Positions 44,801 through 59,800 of a stretch of 64,000 nt of DNA are shown piece by piece. The translations under genes and the position numbers were made by a program. The DNA is from Sinotaia quadrata (lineage: Eukaryota; Mollusca; Gastropoda; Architaenioglossa; Viviparidae), in contig CM054179.1 in assembly GCA_028829895.1 (NCBI GenBank), positions 67,348,891 through 67,412,890 of the forward strand, written 5' to 3'. Position 1 is the first letter of the stretch. Every line of letters begins with the position of its first letter. The notes under the pieces were generated by a model that saw only the letters and a program-made list of their open reading frames with translations, made no database searches and was not told the origin of the DNA.

Positions 44801-47800
44801 TAATTTGAGAAAAGTAGGATATTGAAATCAAAAAGATTTATACTACTAGTAATTAATTTAAAGACATACTTGCTATTTTATTTTTACTACTATGTCAGTT
44901 CATGCAAAAATAAAGCACATTCACAGTTTAAAATGAATGACCCTTTTAAAAATCATGCTTGAAGTAAATTTATTTTGGTAAATAGTCAACAAATATCAAT
45001 TTTAAGACATATTAGAAAAGCAAATAAAAATATGACATATGTATATGCTATGAAGCCACTGTATAAAGAAAATAAATATACTGATGAAAATCAGCACTTC
45101 AGTTTTGAATCTAAGAGTGCAAGATCTACAAGTAACAGAAATGGTTGGTATCTTTAAAATAATAATATGTATATGCTAACAACATACCTACATTCACATG
45201 CAAACAAAATTTTAAAAAAGTAATGCAAACAATGCTGAAATCAAAGCTAAATAACCACACAAATAAAAGCTTACAAAGTAAATACATACTGCTTTAGAGA
45301 AAACAAAAAAGAAAAAGCAAGAAAACAAAAGCTTTAAGCAATTTGAGATTTAACATAAAACTTCATAAATCTGTTATAACTCCATATTTGTGACAAAATC
45401 TGTTTCTTCTTAAATGGTGTTTTCACTATTTTGGTGTTGTATTGTCATTATATGATAGTTTAGGAAAGGATGATAGTCATCAATAAAATAAAAAGATTTA
45501 ACCCATCAACACAGACATCTAAATTTGATTCAAGAGTATCAACTCAAACTTGAAATGAGCACTGCCAAGAAATATGCTGACCAATTCACACACTTCCTGG
45601 CCAGAATAGAGAGGAGAGAAGCTTCAAGCATGTGCTGCCTATATGTGCAGTGGCAATATATAAGCAATGTTTATAATAATAAACTGGAATGAACATTTGC
45701 CAGTGATTAGACAATATTCCAATTAATTGCAATGATCCAGTCGGTTTGGAAACATTCCCTTCAAAGTTCTCTACAAACTAATGCATTTATAAAATTGCTC
45801 AAACTATATTACACAACTGTGTAAGAATTAGCTCTATTCACAACAATGAAATATGTTTAATGTTACACACGCCCCCAATCCCTTACAAATGAAAGAGATT
45901 TTATATTGGAATCCAAATGTTTAAGCTGACAAATTAAAACAAAAGTATAATGATTTGCTTACAAACATACAGATTTCTAGATTCTATATTTGCTTGGACA
46001 AATAGATTTAAAGTTTGTGTGATGGGTATGTTTCCAAACAAGCAAAGAGTGAAATAATAATGAGCTGCATTTGCAAATGGTACTGACAAATAAAAATAAA
46101 ATAAAAGCCACATTTGTAAATGTACTGACAAATATGTTAGAAGAATGAGAAATAGAGCACATGAAAATAACTTGATTTAAAAAAAAAATAAAGCAAAATT
46201 ATGAAAATGAAAATGTTGATCAATGTATAATTAGACCCCTTGACGATGACATTACATTTGTAAGGATGCTAGCAGCTTATGTTTATCTGATAAAATTAAT
46301 TTATTTATATAATACCCCTTGTTTCATTGCTAAAATGAATGTTTATAAAAACAGTAACTGGTCCACACACAGAGATAATTTATATTTCTCACTGGTTGTC
46401 ACATTACTGTAAACTACAAGTGTTATTATCCTCCTAGAGTCAAATGTCAAGGGGTTGAGCACACTGTCAGTTTTTAATAATTTTAACCACGCATACATAT
46501 CGAGCAGATGCAATTATGAAGGGTAAAAACAAAACCACAGAAAAGGATTAAACTATTATAAGCTGCTATGTCGTGGTGAACATGAATAAGGACTAAAGTG
46601 GCAGAAAAGGAAAAGAAAACCGTTAAGACGGCAATGGATACCTCTAGCGATATCACCTCTATCCCTTCTAGAGTACGGGTTGTAGTAAGGATCAACTTGT
46701 TCTGGGTGGGAGAAAAACCAAAAACATCAACCAAAAAAATTATTTTCTAAATAATCATATTGTAAGCAGGAAAACAAACAGCTAGCATTATGTGGATTTT
46801 TTTAAAAACAATTTTACAATTACAGGAATAATACCACAAAAAACATAAAACTTTAACTTTATAGTTTAAATTGAAGCAAAAATTCTTGTCTGTTTGAAAC
46901 AATAGAGAAATAATTCACAAATATAAACAAACAAAAAAGTGAATATAAATTAAAAATCTTAAAATCCTAAACTGTAAAGGCAGTAAACAAGGAGCTTTAA
47001 AAAAGCCAAAGTTTTAAGCTACCAAGGAAATCAGGAAAACCCTGAAAATAAAGACCAGAGTAAGTAAATAAAATGCTATTTCTGGCTCTGACATTATCTA
47101 GAGCCACACGAATATAAAATGTAAAGCAAGGATCAGCTTTGCTGAAGTTCTTGTAGAAAATAGAAATCAAGTAAAATTAAATACACACAGAAAGAAAAAT
47201 TCAACACTCCCTGAACTGCTAGTCACAGTGTCTCTTCAAAATGATTGGACAACACTGTTACTGACTCTAAGTTAAATCCAAATAAAAATTAAAACAAATG
47301 TACACAAAGGATCTCCTTTGTTGACATTCTTTTGTTAAAAATTGATATACTTAAAAAAATATATGTATACTTATGTAAAATTATGAAATATATATCTGAC
47401 AATTATAATTGAAATATCTCAAATAAAAAATTTAATATAACAATAGGTCATGAAGCAAAATTAGTGAAAACCAATTTAGATCTACTACAAACTGTTAATT
47501 ATTTCCAGCCAAAGTACTGAGTGAGGACAGCAGAATGACAAATTTTAAAGTAGAATTAAAAAAGAAAATTTATGACACAATTCATGTCTTTTATGTGTCC
47601 ATTTGATGGGTTTTTTTTCTCCTAAAGAAATGTAATTTGTAGTAAGTTATTGTAAGGAATCCTACAAATGGCACCCTACAAAGGCAAACAACAGGGATTA
47701 AAAGTCAAATAAACAAATTTATCTTAATAGGCATTTGTGATCTGAAAGGAGTGATCATCCAACTGTCCCAAACATGCTGACCAGAGAGAAGAGTGTGAAT

Positions 47801-50800
47801 GCTCAATCATGTGATCAGAGGCATGGAAGTGCAACTGTACATTCATTGTGAAGAAATCTATTTATAGATCTACTATATAAAATGACACTGATGTATTTGA
47901 GCACATGTACAGATCAGCTTTAGTTACACTTTTCAAATTCTAACAGTCACAGACAAATGTCTCGTGTTCAGGTCAGAGTTTGGTTTCTATTCAAATTTCT
48001 TAGATGCATTTACATCATCTGATGGTAAAAAGAAAAGCTTTCTATATAAGTGAAGCTAACAAATTATGAAGTAAATAACTGTTGTGTGTCAATAGGGTAG
48101 TCACTGATGCCAATTGTTTTTCAGACTTGTGTGTCCATTAGATGGACTTTGGTCAGACTTTTTTAATGATAATATTTGTGTGTCCATTAGATGGGACTTT
48201 GGTCAGACTTTTTAATGATAACATTTGTGTGTACATTAGATGGACTTGTGGTTATACTTTTTAATAACATTTGTGTGTACATTAGATGGTCTTTGGTCAG
48301 ACTTTTTAATGATAACATTTGTGTGTCCATTAGATGGACTTTGGTCAGACATTTTAATGATAACATTTGTGTGTCCATTAGATGAACTTTGGTCAGACTT
48401 TTTAATGATAACATTTGTGTGTCCATTAGATGGACTTTGGTCAGCCCCTTTTATGTGATAACATTTGTGGGATAATTTGGAGGAAGTTTTTGTTTTCAAA
48501 CATGTAAATGAAAACTATATTAAAGAACATTAACTTAATTGAAAAAAAATCTTACTCCATGTTTTAAGCAGATAATAAACACTTATGAAACCTATTTCAA
48601 ACAAATGGTATTCTTGTGGATTCTTTTGTGGGGAGAGTTAAAAGGTCACCAATCTCCACTTGAGGAGTCAACCATTCCCTACTGTTAATAGTTAAACAAA
48701 TCATCAAAAGAGTCCCCCAAAACCAATGCCTTTAGTGTAGTGCAGATATAACTCAGGCCGATTCTTTCTTTAAATAATTTTAAGGAACATAATTTCATAA
48801 AGTAATTTATAAATTATTTGAACTAAACAAATAATCATATTTGAACACCTCTTCCTCCCCCCTTATTGCAATATTCTGAAGCTAGAGGACTGTCAATTTT
48901 AAATTTCATTTGCTTATGCTAAAAATAGCTTTAAAGTAAGTTTAGTCTACACTTTTGTTTTATCTTAAGTCTTGCAGACTTCTTTGTTTTATTACAGCAG
49001 TAAGGAACATCATGCATTCAAAATTTCTTTCATTTTTGTTCCATGATGCTTATCAACCAAAAATAAGAATCTGTGATGCCAACGCTACATAGTTAATAAT
49101 TATGATTATTATTAATTAATTAATCATTCATAACTTATTGCAAGTGATGAGTATCTTAATTTATGTTAAATTCTTAAAAATTCTCCAGCAGACACCACTT
49201 GTCTCTCTCACTTGGCGGATATGCGGGTGCTGTAAATGTTTTCTCTCTTCCACAACATTAAAGACAAACATTTACTGTCACACACTATTTCTGATGGTGG
49301 AAAACTTCTTACTAAAGGAGAAGACAAATACATCTTTAATCTATATTTAGTGAGCCCCCATCCATCCACTTTCTTCTCCAACATAAGATTATCAATATAT
49401 ATAAGAAGGTCAATAAATTTAACAATTTATTAAATCAGCAATCAAATATACATATAACAAATACAATGAACAAAGATTATTTAACATCCACAAAACCATG
49501 TTCAAATAATTTTTATATCTATACAATTTTAATCCTAAAACACAATTTAAGAAATTAGTGTCAATACAAATCACAGGATAGTTCTTATCAGAGAACAGAA
49601 ATGGAGTTAAAGATAAGCTATACTAGTTTGCACATAACTTGATTTAGGCGCTGTCTCAATAGTCTTTCATATGCTTTTATTGTAACAAAGCCACAAGTTT
49701 ATTACTCAGTTATTACTCTCAAACCCAAGTGATTCTCTCCTCATGTTATAGAACACTAATCTCTCAAGGCTAACTGGGCGCTCTTTTGCCATACCAGCTC
49801 CCTCAAGCAGAACAACAATTGTAGCAATTTCCAGTAACTTCCTTGTACCAGAAATTGATCAATGTAGTCAGCATACATTGCTACCATACATCAATGGAGT
49901 GTAGTGTATACTTTACACTTAAACATGCAGTAGATACATAAATTTAACAATTTATTAAATCAACAATCAAATATACATATAACAAATGCAATGAACAAAG
50001 ATTACTTAACATCCACAAAACCATGTTCAAATAATTTTTATATCTATACAATTTTAATCCTAAAACACAATTTAAGAAATTAGTGTCAATACAAATCACA
50101 GGATAGTTCTTATCAGAAAACAGAAATGGAGTTAAAGATAAGCTATACTAGTTTGCACATAACTTGATTTAGGCGCTGTCTCAATAGTCTTTCATATGCT
50201 TTTATTGTAACAAAGCCACAAGTTTATTACTCAGTTATTACTCTCAAACCCAAGTGATTCTCTCCTCATGTTATAGAACACTAATCTCTCAAGGCTAACT
50301 GGGCACTCTTTTGCCATACCAGCACCCTCAAGCAGAACAACAATTGTAGCAATTTCCAGTAACTTCCTTGTACCAGAAATTGATCAATGTAGTCAGCATA
50401 CATTGCTACCATACATCAATGGAGTGTAGTGTATACTTTACACTTAAACATACAGTAGATAGTGCACACGTCTATTATGATCATAGTGGTTTATAAACCA
50501 GGAGATTCAGATAATACAAGGAAAGGCTGCTTTTTTCCTGAAAAATATAACCAGGGAGCAAATGCTAAGTTTCCAGTTTATCCCTTTTCAACTACATTCT
50601 TTCATACATTAAAGTCTCAACTTACAGTTTCCAGCAACAGTATTTATTAGTCTGATACACTATACAGCATAATAGTTTTATGAGCAGTTTCACTAGAAAC
50701 AATGTCAAGTGTTTAGCATTCTACATATAAGCATCAAAGTTCAAACATTTGTAGAAATAAAAGTCTACTCACATAATACATCTCTACGTAAAATGCAAGT

Positions 50801-53800
50801 ATAACATATCAATAGCAAAAATTGCACAAAATATTTCTAAGTCCATTCTCTCTCAACCAGTCAGTTATCTCACCATTAAGCTAACAGCCACCTTTCAAGA
50901 CTGGATTCTTGCCACACCAAATTCAAGTGATTAGACAATAGAATTCTCTACAGCAGGTAAACTTTTGATCTCAGCCCATTGGCTGGTCTCATTCTCATAA
51001 TCTTAACCACTGGATAATAAAAACTACTCATCCAGTTGGAACTGGTTTGCATTCCATCAGTAATTTCTAGCATATTCTCAACTCGAGTGTTTATTCCAAC
51101 TCTGACACTTACAAAATACCATCATAAGGAGTGTATAAGGTCGGGTCACTTCAACAATTTAACAATTTATATAACAATTAAGTTTAGAATTAGGGATAGG
51201 CAAAATTACTCTGCCACAGAATCTCAGGTTTTATCAATTTTAAGCACAGAGATCCCCAATCTAGATGTAGGTTTTTAATGGACATTTTCATATGATTTTT
51301 CTGAGACCTAAAAGAAACCAAAAACGTTTCCAAGACCTAATTATTGAAACATTCCCTTAACTACTGATACAACCCAGAATGAAGATGCAGAATGCGTGAT
51401 TAAAGTACCTTTTGGGGAATCCAAAATATTGATTAACAGGAACTCTGGCTCCTGGCATGACTGAAAGAGCAATCAAAACCATGTCATTTTGACACCTGGC
51501 ATGACTGCTAGAGCAATCAAAACCATGTCATTTTGACACCTGGCATGACTGCTAGAGCAATCAAAACCATGTCATTTTGACACCTGGCATGACTGCTAGA
51601 GCAATCAAAACCATGTCATTTTGACACCTGGCATGACTGCTAGAGTGACAAAAAACCCACATCATTTTGACACCCAGCATAACTAAGAGAGTGACAAAAA
51701 CCATATTGACACCAGACATGACTGATAAAAACCATATCATTCTGACACCTGGCATGACTGACAGTTTGACAAAAGCCATGTCATTTTGACACATGACATG
51801 ACTGTCAGGGAGATAAAAACCATATCATTTTGACACATCAATTCTAAACAACCGACATTTAACCCATTCCCTGATGGATGCATGAATTTCTGCGATGGTC
51901 TGTATATTACATATTATTATATGATGCCGTTTTACACATTTATCTGTAGATTATATAAGTGAGAATTTCCACAGGGCCTTCTCTATGACATAAGCTCACC
52001 TGAATGCATCTATTTTCAGAAGCAGATGGTTTTTCATGTTGAAGCTGATCTTGAAGCCAATCAGAACTTCATTCATTTTCAAATCAGTTTATATCAATTT
52101 TTGGGTAAGTACACAGTTTTCCAAATATCTTTCATTTAGTTTTTACTTTAAAATAAATATATTTTTATTCCTTATTATCAGTTTTTCGATTTAAACAAAA
52201 AATGCATCATTGTTTTTTTTTATCTATTTCATTGAACCAGGATATTTTAAAATAGCTTTTTGAAATGATAAAATCATTTGTGAGCAACTGTTATTACTAT
52301 TATAAATTGATTAGGACTCATTTTGTGAATGATATTACAGTTCAAATATGAGAACTAATTTTTTACTCTCACTTCATAAAACCCCACCTTTTAGGGGTGT
52401 GGGATCTAAGCACATTACTGGTCAAAAAGAAGCTGCTTTGATCTGAGTGTCATTGAGAAAATTGCTCTATAAATAGTGGCCCTCAGGGAAAGAGTTAAAT
52501 ATCAATTAATATTTATATATTTTAGTCTCTGTGGAAAGAAAACAACAAAAAACCTTTCACAACATAAATAACTTCTCCATGCTGGCAGTAATGTAGGATA
52601 ATGCATGCTATTCTTCCAGGCAACAAAACTGACATTAAGTTCACTGTATTCATGACAGGGCTAAAAATTAACTCTTTTACCAATTTGTCTTTTAGCAAGA
52701 AATGTTCAAGCCAATTGGCTAATTTTCCCCCAAACTTACTAAATAAAAAAAAGAAGACAAAAATGGTGTAGCATCAAGTAAGATTGTTTTCCTTTCTTCA
52801 ACTGTCTCATGTTCTTTACATATAATACATTTATGTTTAACATATCTCCTAGGCTGCACTCTTTATCCAAGATTAATGTTCAAGCTTTTTCTCCCACTTT
52901 CTCAGTGATTTTAGATAACTTTCAAGTATTTTAGTATCTTAAAAAAAAATGATTACTGCTTTCATAACAGTAACCGACAAGTTTTTCAATTCAAATACTG
53001 TAAGACTGTAGCTTTTGACTTGTCAGCTACATCAAAGTTGTTAACAGTATCAATAATGAGAAATAGTTCCTGCTCACTTTGTGCTTGTGCATTTACATGC
53101 ACTGTGTGTACCAGATGTTCTTATTGCTCTAGAAACAATAATACAATGTGCTGAAGTAAACCTAGTTCTTCACCTGTGACTCTTCAGTGTGAAAAACTCA
53201 TGTTTTCAAGAAAGTAAGATAGCTGTTTTTCTGTGTAGCTTTCTGTTACATAGAGTTTGATCCTAGATCTTGACCTATTATAAAGTCAATGAAAACCTTC
53301 TTGCTGTCTTTTAAACCAGCCTGCATTTTACAAGTTAGTGAATGCTAAATGTCAAAGTCAACCAGCCAAAAAAGAATGTGTTTAAAGCCATGATATCATG
53401 ACAAGTGTAATCTGCAACATTATCTTTGCTGAAAAGAAGTTAGCTTAATAAAATAGTAACAACAAAAAATATTAATCTCTGTAGACAGAAAGCCACCCAG
53501 AGCTGATTGTCTTGAAGAAAAGACCATTCATTTCCTAAAATGTATTACTGCTTACCTAAAACTGATCTGTGCATTCTAACACATGCAATAAACAGTAAAT
53601 GTGTAAAACAGAGAGAGCAGTTTATTGTGTATATAATTGGTATTTACTGTTACAAAAAACCCAAAACATAATGAGTAAATAACATGCAATTGTACTAAAC
53701 AACATGTACTGTTCATACACAATCAATATTAAAATAATATATTCATTTTTTGTTTTGTTTTAAACACTAAATACACACCAAGAATTTAAATACAAAGTAT

Positions 53801-56800
53801 GACTTTAATTTAAAATTCAACCCAAAAGATGCTTTGCTGTCTTATGTAGAATACAGGAGACCATAACGTGATGATACATATTAAGCATAAGATACTTTTC
53901 ATTTAAATACTGCAAAAATAAGCTTTAGAAGTTTACAAGATATTTTCAGTCATGAATTCTGGATGTATCAGTATAAAGAAAATGCAGTTTTCAGTAGTTT
54001 AATTGTTGTTAATGGTTTTATGTTGCAAAGCAATACCATTCGAGCCTAGCACAAACCTAAGCAACTAACATGTCCACTACACTAGAACAATGAAATGTGC
54101 AACAGGTGTATGTATATATCAAACTTTTAAACTTGCAATTTATTGGTTTGAATCACTGGTTTAAAACTGGACTAATGAAAAAAAATCATCATCTTATTAC
54201 ATTTACCTGTTTGCACATGTAGTGAAAAGTTGGTAAAGACCTGTCTTCCTTTTAACTGTATATTATTACTCTAAAAGGTGGTTATATATTTGTTTTGGCT
54301 AAAACTAAGTTCATTTTTACTAATTAATTAAACTGACTGGTGGTTAATTTATGTTTTATTCATATATCCAACAGACAGAAAGAAAAAAAAAAGTGACCTG
54401 TCACCACAAAAAGATACTTAAGTCGCGCAAGGCTAAGCCAAGAAAAACGGCAAAAACGAAGGTGGGGGTCTACATGGGTGAAATTGAGATTTTCATTTTA
54501 GCGTGTTCCCAAACCATCGAACAACAAATTACTAGCGTGTTTTTCTTTAATTCGAACTAGAAATAGCTTTATTATTATTTTTTTGTGACCTACTGTCTAA
54601 CTTCGAAGGAAAAATATGGCCCAAAAGTGCTATAATCTGACGATCGTAGACGGTAGAATCCCTGGCTGAACCTCATCATGTTGTATATCAGAATGCTCAG
54701 GAAAAAGCCTATTTTTATGCTGACGACACTGGTTATTTATAACGTCTAAACAGAATGTTTTATAAGGCTGTGCTTGGCGTAAACAAAGTGAAAAGTGTCA
54801 GCCAATCCGCAGACAGTTTTATCAAAGCTTGCAAGGTTACCAAGTATGCTCTCATAAAAAGACGGTCGCGATTGGTTGAAACGCACACAAGGGAGACAGT
54901 TTCGTCCTGTAATGCGTAATGTAAACATGGAGAAATGAATCGCTAATTTGTTGAATTCATGTAAAGAAAGCAACATCTTAGAAAAAGAAAGCATTCAGAT
55001 TAAAGATTTGATATCTGATTATTTTGTTAATGAGGATGTAGCTGATGGATTTTCATCTGAAAGTGACACGGACAGCGAATCGCGTGATCGAACAACGAAA
55101 AAGACGAAGCAGACGACAGTGGCACAAGCGGTGCCAGTGTAAGTGTGTTATTTAATGACAGTGAAACTGATAGTGATACTGAAATAGAAGAGCCAGATGT
55201 CAGCATTTGCGGACCAGGCGAAACTAGTGAAGACAGTGAACTTAAAGATTGTGAAAACTGGTCGCGTGGGTGCAAACAGATCGACACTACACCACCTGAG
55301 CCACAATAATCATTCTCGCATACAGAAATTCTAATCGTTATGGCTTAAAAAGACTGTTGTCTGTAAATGATGTAACAATATATTTGTTGTTTATAGTTAT
55401 TACAGTGTTAGCTATTGTGTCTTCTTCAACTCTGATTGCAAATGAAGCAGATTAATATATGGTTGCTAAGGAAAAACCTCTCAGAAATGTGTTCAATCTT
55501 TGAGGCCGATTTTCTCAAAATGGCCGTCCGGACAGTAGTGCACTTCAAACAAACATAACTTTTCCATATTTTGTCCTACACTCTTTATTTTTATATCAAC
55601 AGAAAGCCCTTTCAATTTTCTTTCTATTGATATATATATCTCAATACCCCCAAAATCCGACTTAAGTATCTTTTTGTGGTGACAGGTCACAAATAGGCCT
55701 GTAATTCATCTTTGAGACCTTTTTTTCTTTCTTTCTTCAATTTTAAAAAAGCATTCTCATGCAAAACCTATACATGAGATAAAAATAAATAAATATCTTC
55801 TATTATGCATTTTGTATGGTTTTCAAGTCCATTTATTAACATATTTTAAAAATATACAAGCACTGTGCAAATAACAATACACAGGTAAATAAAGGCAATA
55901 AAGTGTGGTGAACAACCAGATAATGAGGACAATTTTAAACAAAAAAAAAGTACCAGCAATTATGTTGTAATATATATGTTTTCTATATCTAAAAAATCCC
56001 AGAATTCTGTATTTCTTCCCCGTTAATCCAAAAGAATCTTTCTGTGTATAGTAATGAGTCAACATCTACAGAAGGATGTTGTACTTGTAGGATGAACCCA
56101 TTAACAAGCATCTTTTATGGTGAAATAAAATTAAGGAGATCTTCATGCTACTGCCATAGCCATCTATTAAGAGATGAAATAAAAGTTACTGCCTTTTCCT
56201 CCTATCTTTATAACGGACACACAACTAGAAAACACTTGATCCAATTAATCTTTCAGGGACATTTAGACAAGTCTTTCAGGGCTGTTGGAAAATCCTATGG
56301 GGTTGCTGATTTCACAACAATGAAAAGCAGTGGAGAGGTACACAATTAACTATGATAACCCAAATTTATCCGTTTCATTTTTTAAAATTGTACACAGTAT
56401 TTATATTTATACAATGCTGGAATTCGAGTTTAAAAGAAAAAATAGATTGTCAAATAATAATACAATTTGTAGGTGTAATCATATTCATATTACACTTATA
56501 AATAAACACATTAATTTTAATTATCCTCTTATTAAATTATTATTATATATGTATTTTATTCTTTTTAAATACATCTTATAATATCACATAAGGAGAAAAA
56601 CATTTAAATGTGGAAGACAAAGAATGAAGCTTACAAACAAGATTTTTAAAGTATCCCCCCACCCTTTCTTCTGTTGCTGACCTAAGATGTGCAAGCAGCA
56701 TCTTTGAAGTCAGGTCTAGTTGCCATAAGATGCAGCTAAAAGCTTTCTTGTCTTTAAGCGCTAAAAAATACTTAAATATTCTCAGCCCCCTTCCATCACC

Positions 56801-59800
56801 ACCTCTGAGTTCTCCCAGTCCACTAGCAGTCTTTGTATTTTTCTAGAACAGATGTTTTCCTGTTTATATAACAATTTTTATTTGCCCTTTGTACCAACAC
56901 ACCTATGTAGGTCACATAGTTCTAACACACACTACAATGTAGTATTGTTTCTCACACTACAACGTAGTATATAAACTATATAATATTCATCTCAAAATCA
57001 CCAGTATCCTCACCCTTCCCCAAATTCTCTAACTTCACAACTACCATATACACGATAATCTTGTTAGTAGAATTAGTGTTAGTGTGAACAGAAACTATTG
57101 TCTTCTACTTGATAACAACAAATAGAGTTAGGTTCTACTGAAGAATTTTTTAAAAACTGCTAAAACACTATGGACAACATGAGTTATTACGTTTAAGGTC
57201 TGAAACTGACAACCAGTGGACCATGATGAAGTCACTTACAATTCTCTAAGATTCATTCCTATGTTAGAAATTGTATTTCTGAAGGGATGGGTACCTAACA
57301 AATTTATCAGGTTGGTCAATATTCCTTTCAGACACATCCAAATTGGTATCTGTATTACTTAACTGAAAAACAATATTCAATTCAAATTAGTAAATAGTTT
57401 TTAAAATGTTAGCATAAATGTGGAAAGAGATGAGTGTATTTCAAATGATAATTAAACTCTCTGTAGGTTGTAAAAGAATTCCTACAGAAATGAAAAGAGA
57501 ATTTATATTTTCCCTTCATTATAATAATGGCACTGAAATACACTGGTGCTTTGATATATCGCAGATTGCCTATGGACCACATTTCAGCTTCTTCAAATTA
57601 CCTGTACAGAGTTAACAGCACTGTATCCAATAGACTGGCTCAATTTGCAAATGTTTTGCTGATCATACCTAACTTTATACAGTATAAGTGTTCAGTACAC
57701 GTATTTGTATTTGCCACTTCATAAACACAGCTCAACAATGATCACTATTGTTTGAAAAAGTTCAGACACATCCTACCTCTAAACAGAGTCCGGCAGTACT
57801 GTGTTTACATATGCCTTAAAGTACATGTGGTGAGGTAGGGTGAACTGTAAGTTGACAAACAGTAGTTGCCACAGAAAGGATCTTATATTATGATGCAGCC
57901 TTACAAAAAAAAGTCACATATAATACGGTCAAATTTTTGGACTCCAAGGACTGCATTATATTGAGGCACCAGTATGCACAACAATACTTGATAAAAATGT
58001 AAATATTTATAATTGAAAAACTAATACTGAAACTAAAATGTAGGAATCACATATAAAATGTTATATGAAACTATACACAGAATATACTACTATAGTTTAC
58101 CATAATGAAGACTATACAATGTACCTCTGAACAAATATATAAACAAATAAATTGTAATGAAACAAATGTATAAAACTAAAAGATTTTACATTCTGTATTT
58201 ATATACAAATGATAAAATATTTACTTTGAAAAAAAATTAAACATTTTTCTATCATGTAACTAAATGCTAACACTAGAGGTTAGGGTAGACCTACCTACAT
58301 GGTGCATACAAATTTATAGAGCTTGTCAGGGCTCTGGGGAACCCTTAGATTCAAATAACAGATTCCAGGTTACTCAGAGCTGATAGATTTTTGTAGAAAA
58401 TAACCTCCCCAAGTCAGTACTTCATCTTACTTGGTATACTTTTGGTTGCACCATTTGTTAGGGCTGTGCAGTTTTGAACATTTCTAAAGGGTATGAATTT
58501 CTATTCATGTTTTTACCACTCCCCCACATTCTTGTCTTAGGAATGTAAGTTACAATAAGGGTACTTTTCTTATCTGCTAGTGTAGATAACTGGTAAAGCA
58601 TCATAAAAAAGTTATTTTATTTTTAAAATATCTAGGTCCTATTTTAAATGGTCTGAGAGGGAATACTAGGACTTTAATATTATTAAAAACATTTATTCTT
58701 TTAAGAATGGATTAAAAATAAAAAGCATGAGCAAATTAAAGCTGCATATAAACAACTTATTTTAATTTGTTGATATGATGAATGATAAAAAAACTCTCAA
58801 GCAATAAATAACCATTTTAACCACTATTATAATGTAACCACTGCTTTAATATAATCACTGTAACTCAATGTTTGATAAGTATAATTCAACTTTCCACCTC
58901 ATCAGCAGTGAACTTCTAATTTTTAACAGCAGCCAGAAACAAAATTGCCAAGAAAATGTTAACCCATTGACTGCCAAGAAAATGTTAACCCATTGAATGC
59001 TGTGCTTGTACAGAATTGCTAATTCTAAGAGTAGGCTTTTTCTGTCTTTATACCAGCCTATTTCAGATCTGAATAGTTGAGAAACAATTAGAGATTTTGA
59101 TTTAGTGATAATTACCCCACCCCACTCCACCCCAACAAAAATGTTTCTCTTTGAAAAACCCCATTAATTTTGTGTTTAAATAACAAATATATACATATAC
59201 ATGAATTATATTGCTGTTGTGGACAGCAATTACCATATATGTCAAAACACAAGACCTGGTGCTCAATTAATAAAAATGTCAGACAGTTAATAAAATCATG
59301 TTTAATTTTACTTTTAATGCATGAGAGAAGAAGCATGTTCAGAGGATTGTGCTAAATCCATTGTGACTGTAGAGAACAGGCATAAATATGTGGATTATGC
59401 ACATTCAATTTTAGAATATGTTCATAATATAACAATAATGGGTTGAAAAATAAGGTCACAATCTCAGTTAAGTCATTCAATGAAATCTGTAAAAAATCTT
59501 TTATCTTGCATTGAAACCAATACCGAATTTTTACTGGATGTTCAGCCCTGAGGCCACTAGTCTGATCCACATGCACAAGAATGACGAAGGCAATAAATAG
59601 GTTAAATTTAAAAAAGAAAATTCATAAAACTCAAACACAAATTCCAACATCAACTATAAATCATACATAACAAGACTGAAGCCCAAACAAGATAAAGTTT
59701 TTTAATTTGGAACTTTATGAAAGAAGCATGTGAATGACAGACCACAAGACTGATAAGAATGAAAACACCTACCATTGACAGGATCCTCATTGTTGACAAT

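Noticed and set aside
46483..46734. 83-codon minus-strand frame with hydrophobic stretches, briefly considered as a receptor TM fragment
   Set aside because: The similarity to class C receptor TM segments was only hydrophobicity; no conserved residues and no splice sites in phase with perlecan.
48187..48499. Four overlapping 64-87-codon frames on both strands
   Set aside because: Periodic artefact of the 47-49-bp array.
49072..51219. Full-length retrotransposon with coding region
   Set aside because: No reverse transcriptase, RNase H or integrase motif in any frame; only the LTR-like sequence and a tandem duplication are present.
51561..51794. 77-codon minus-strand frame (repetitive Met/Val)
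   Set aside because: It lies inside the 44-bp array.
52022..52107. AG-flanked, GT-ended open segment resembling an exon
   Set aside because: It lies inside the TTAA-flanked MITE, fits no perlecan domain and is on the opposite strand to the host gene.
54746..55287. Minus-strand Ser/Leu-rich frames in the TIR element
   Set aside because: They are the antisense of the acidic leader at 54948-55308.
56044..56349. 101-codon plus-strand frame with several cysteines
   Set aside because: No recognisable domain, no supporting splice or promoter context, and it is opposite to the host gene.
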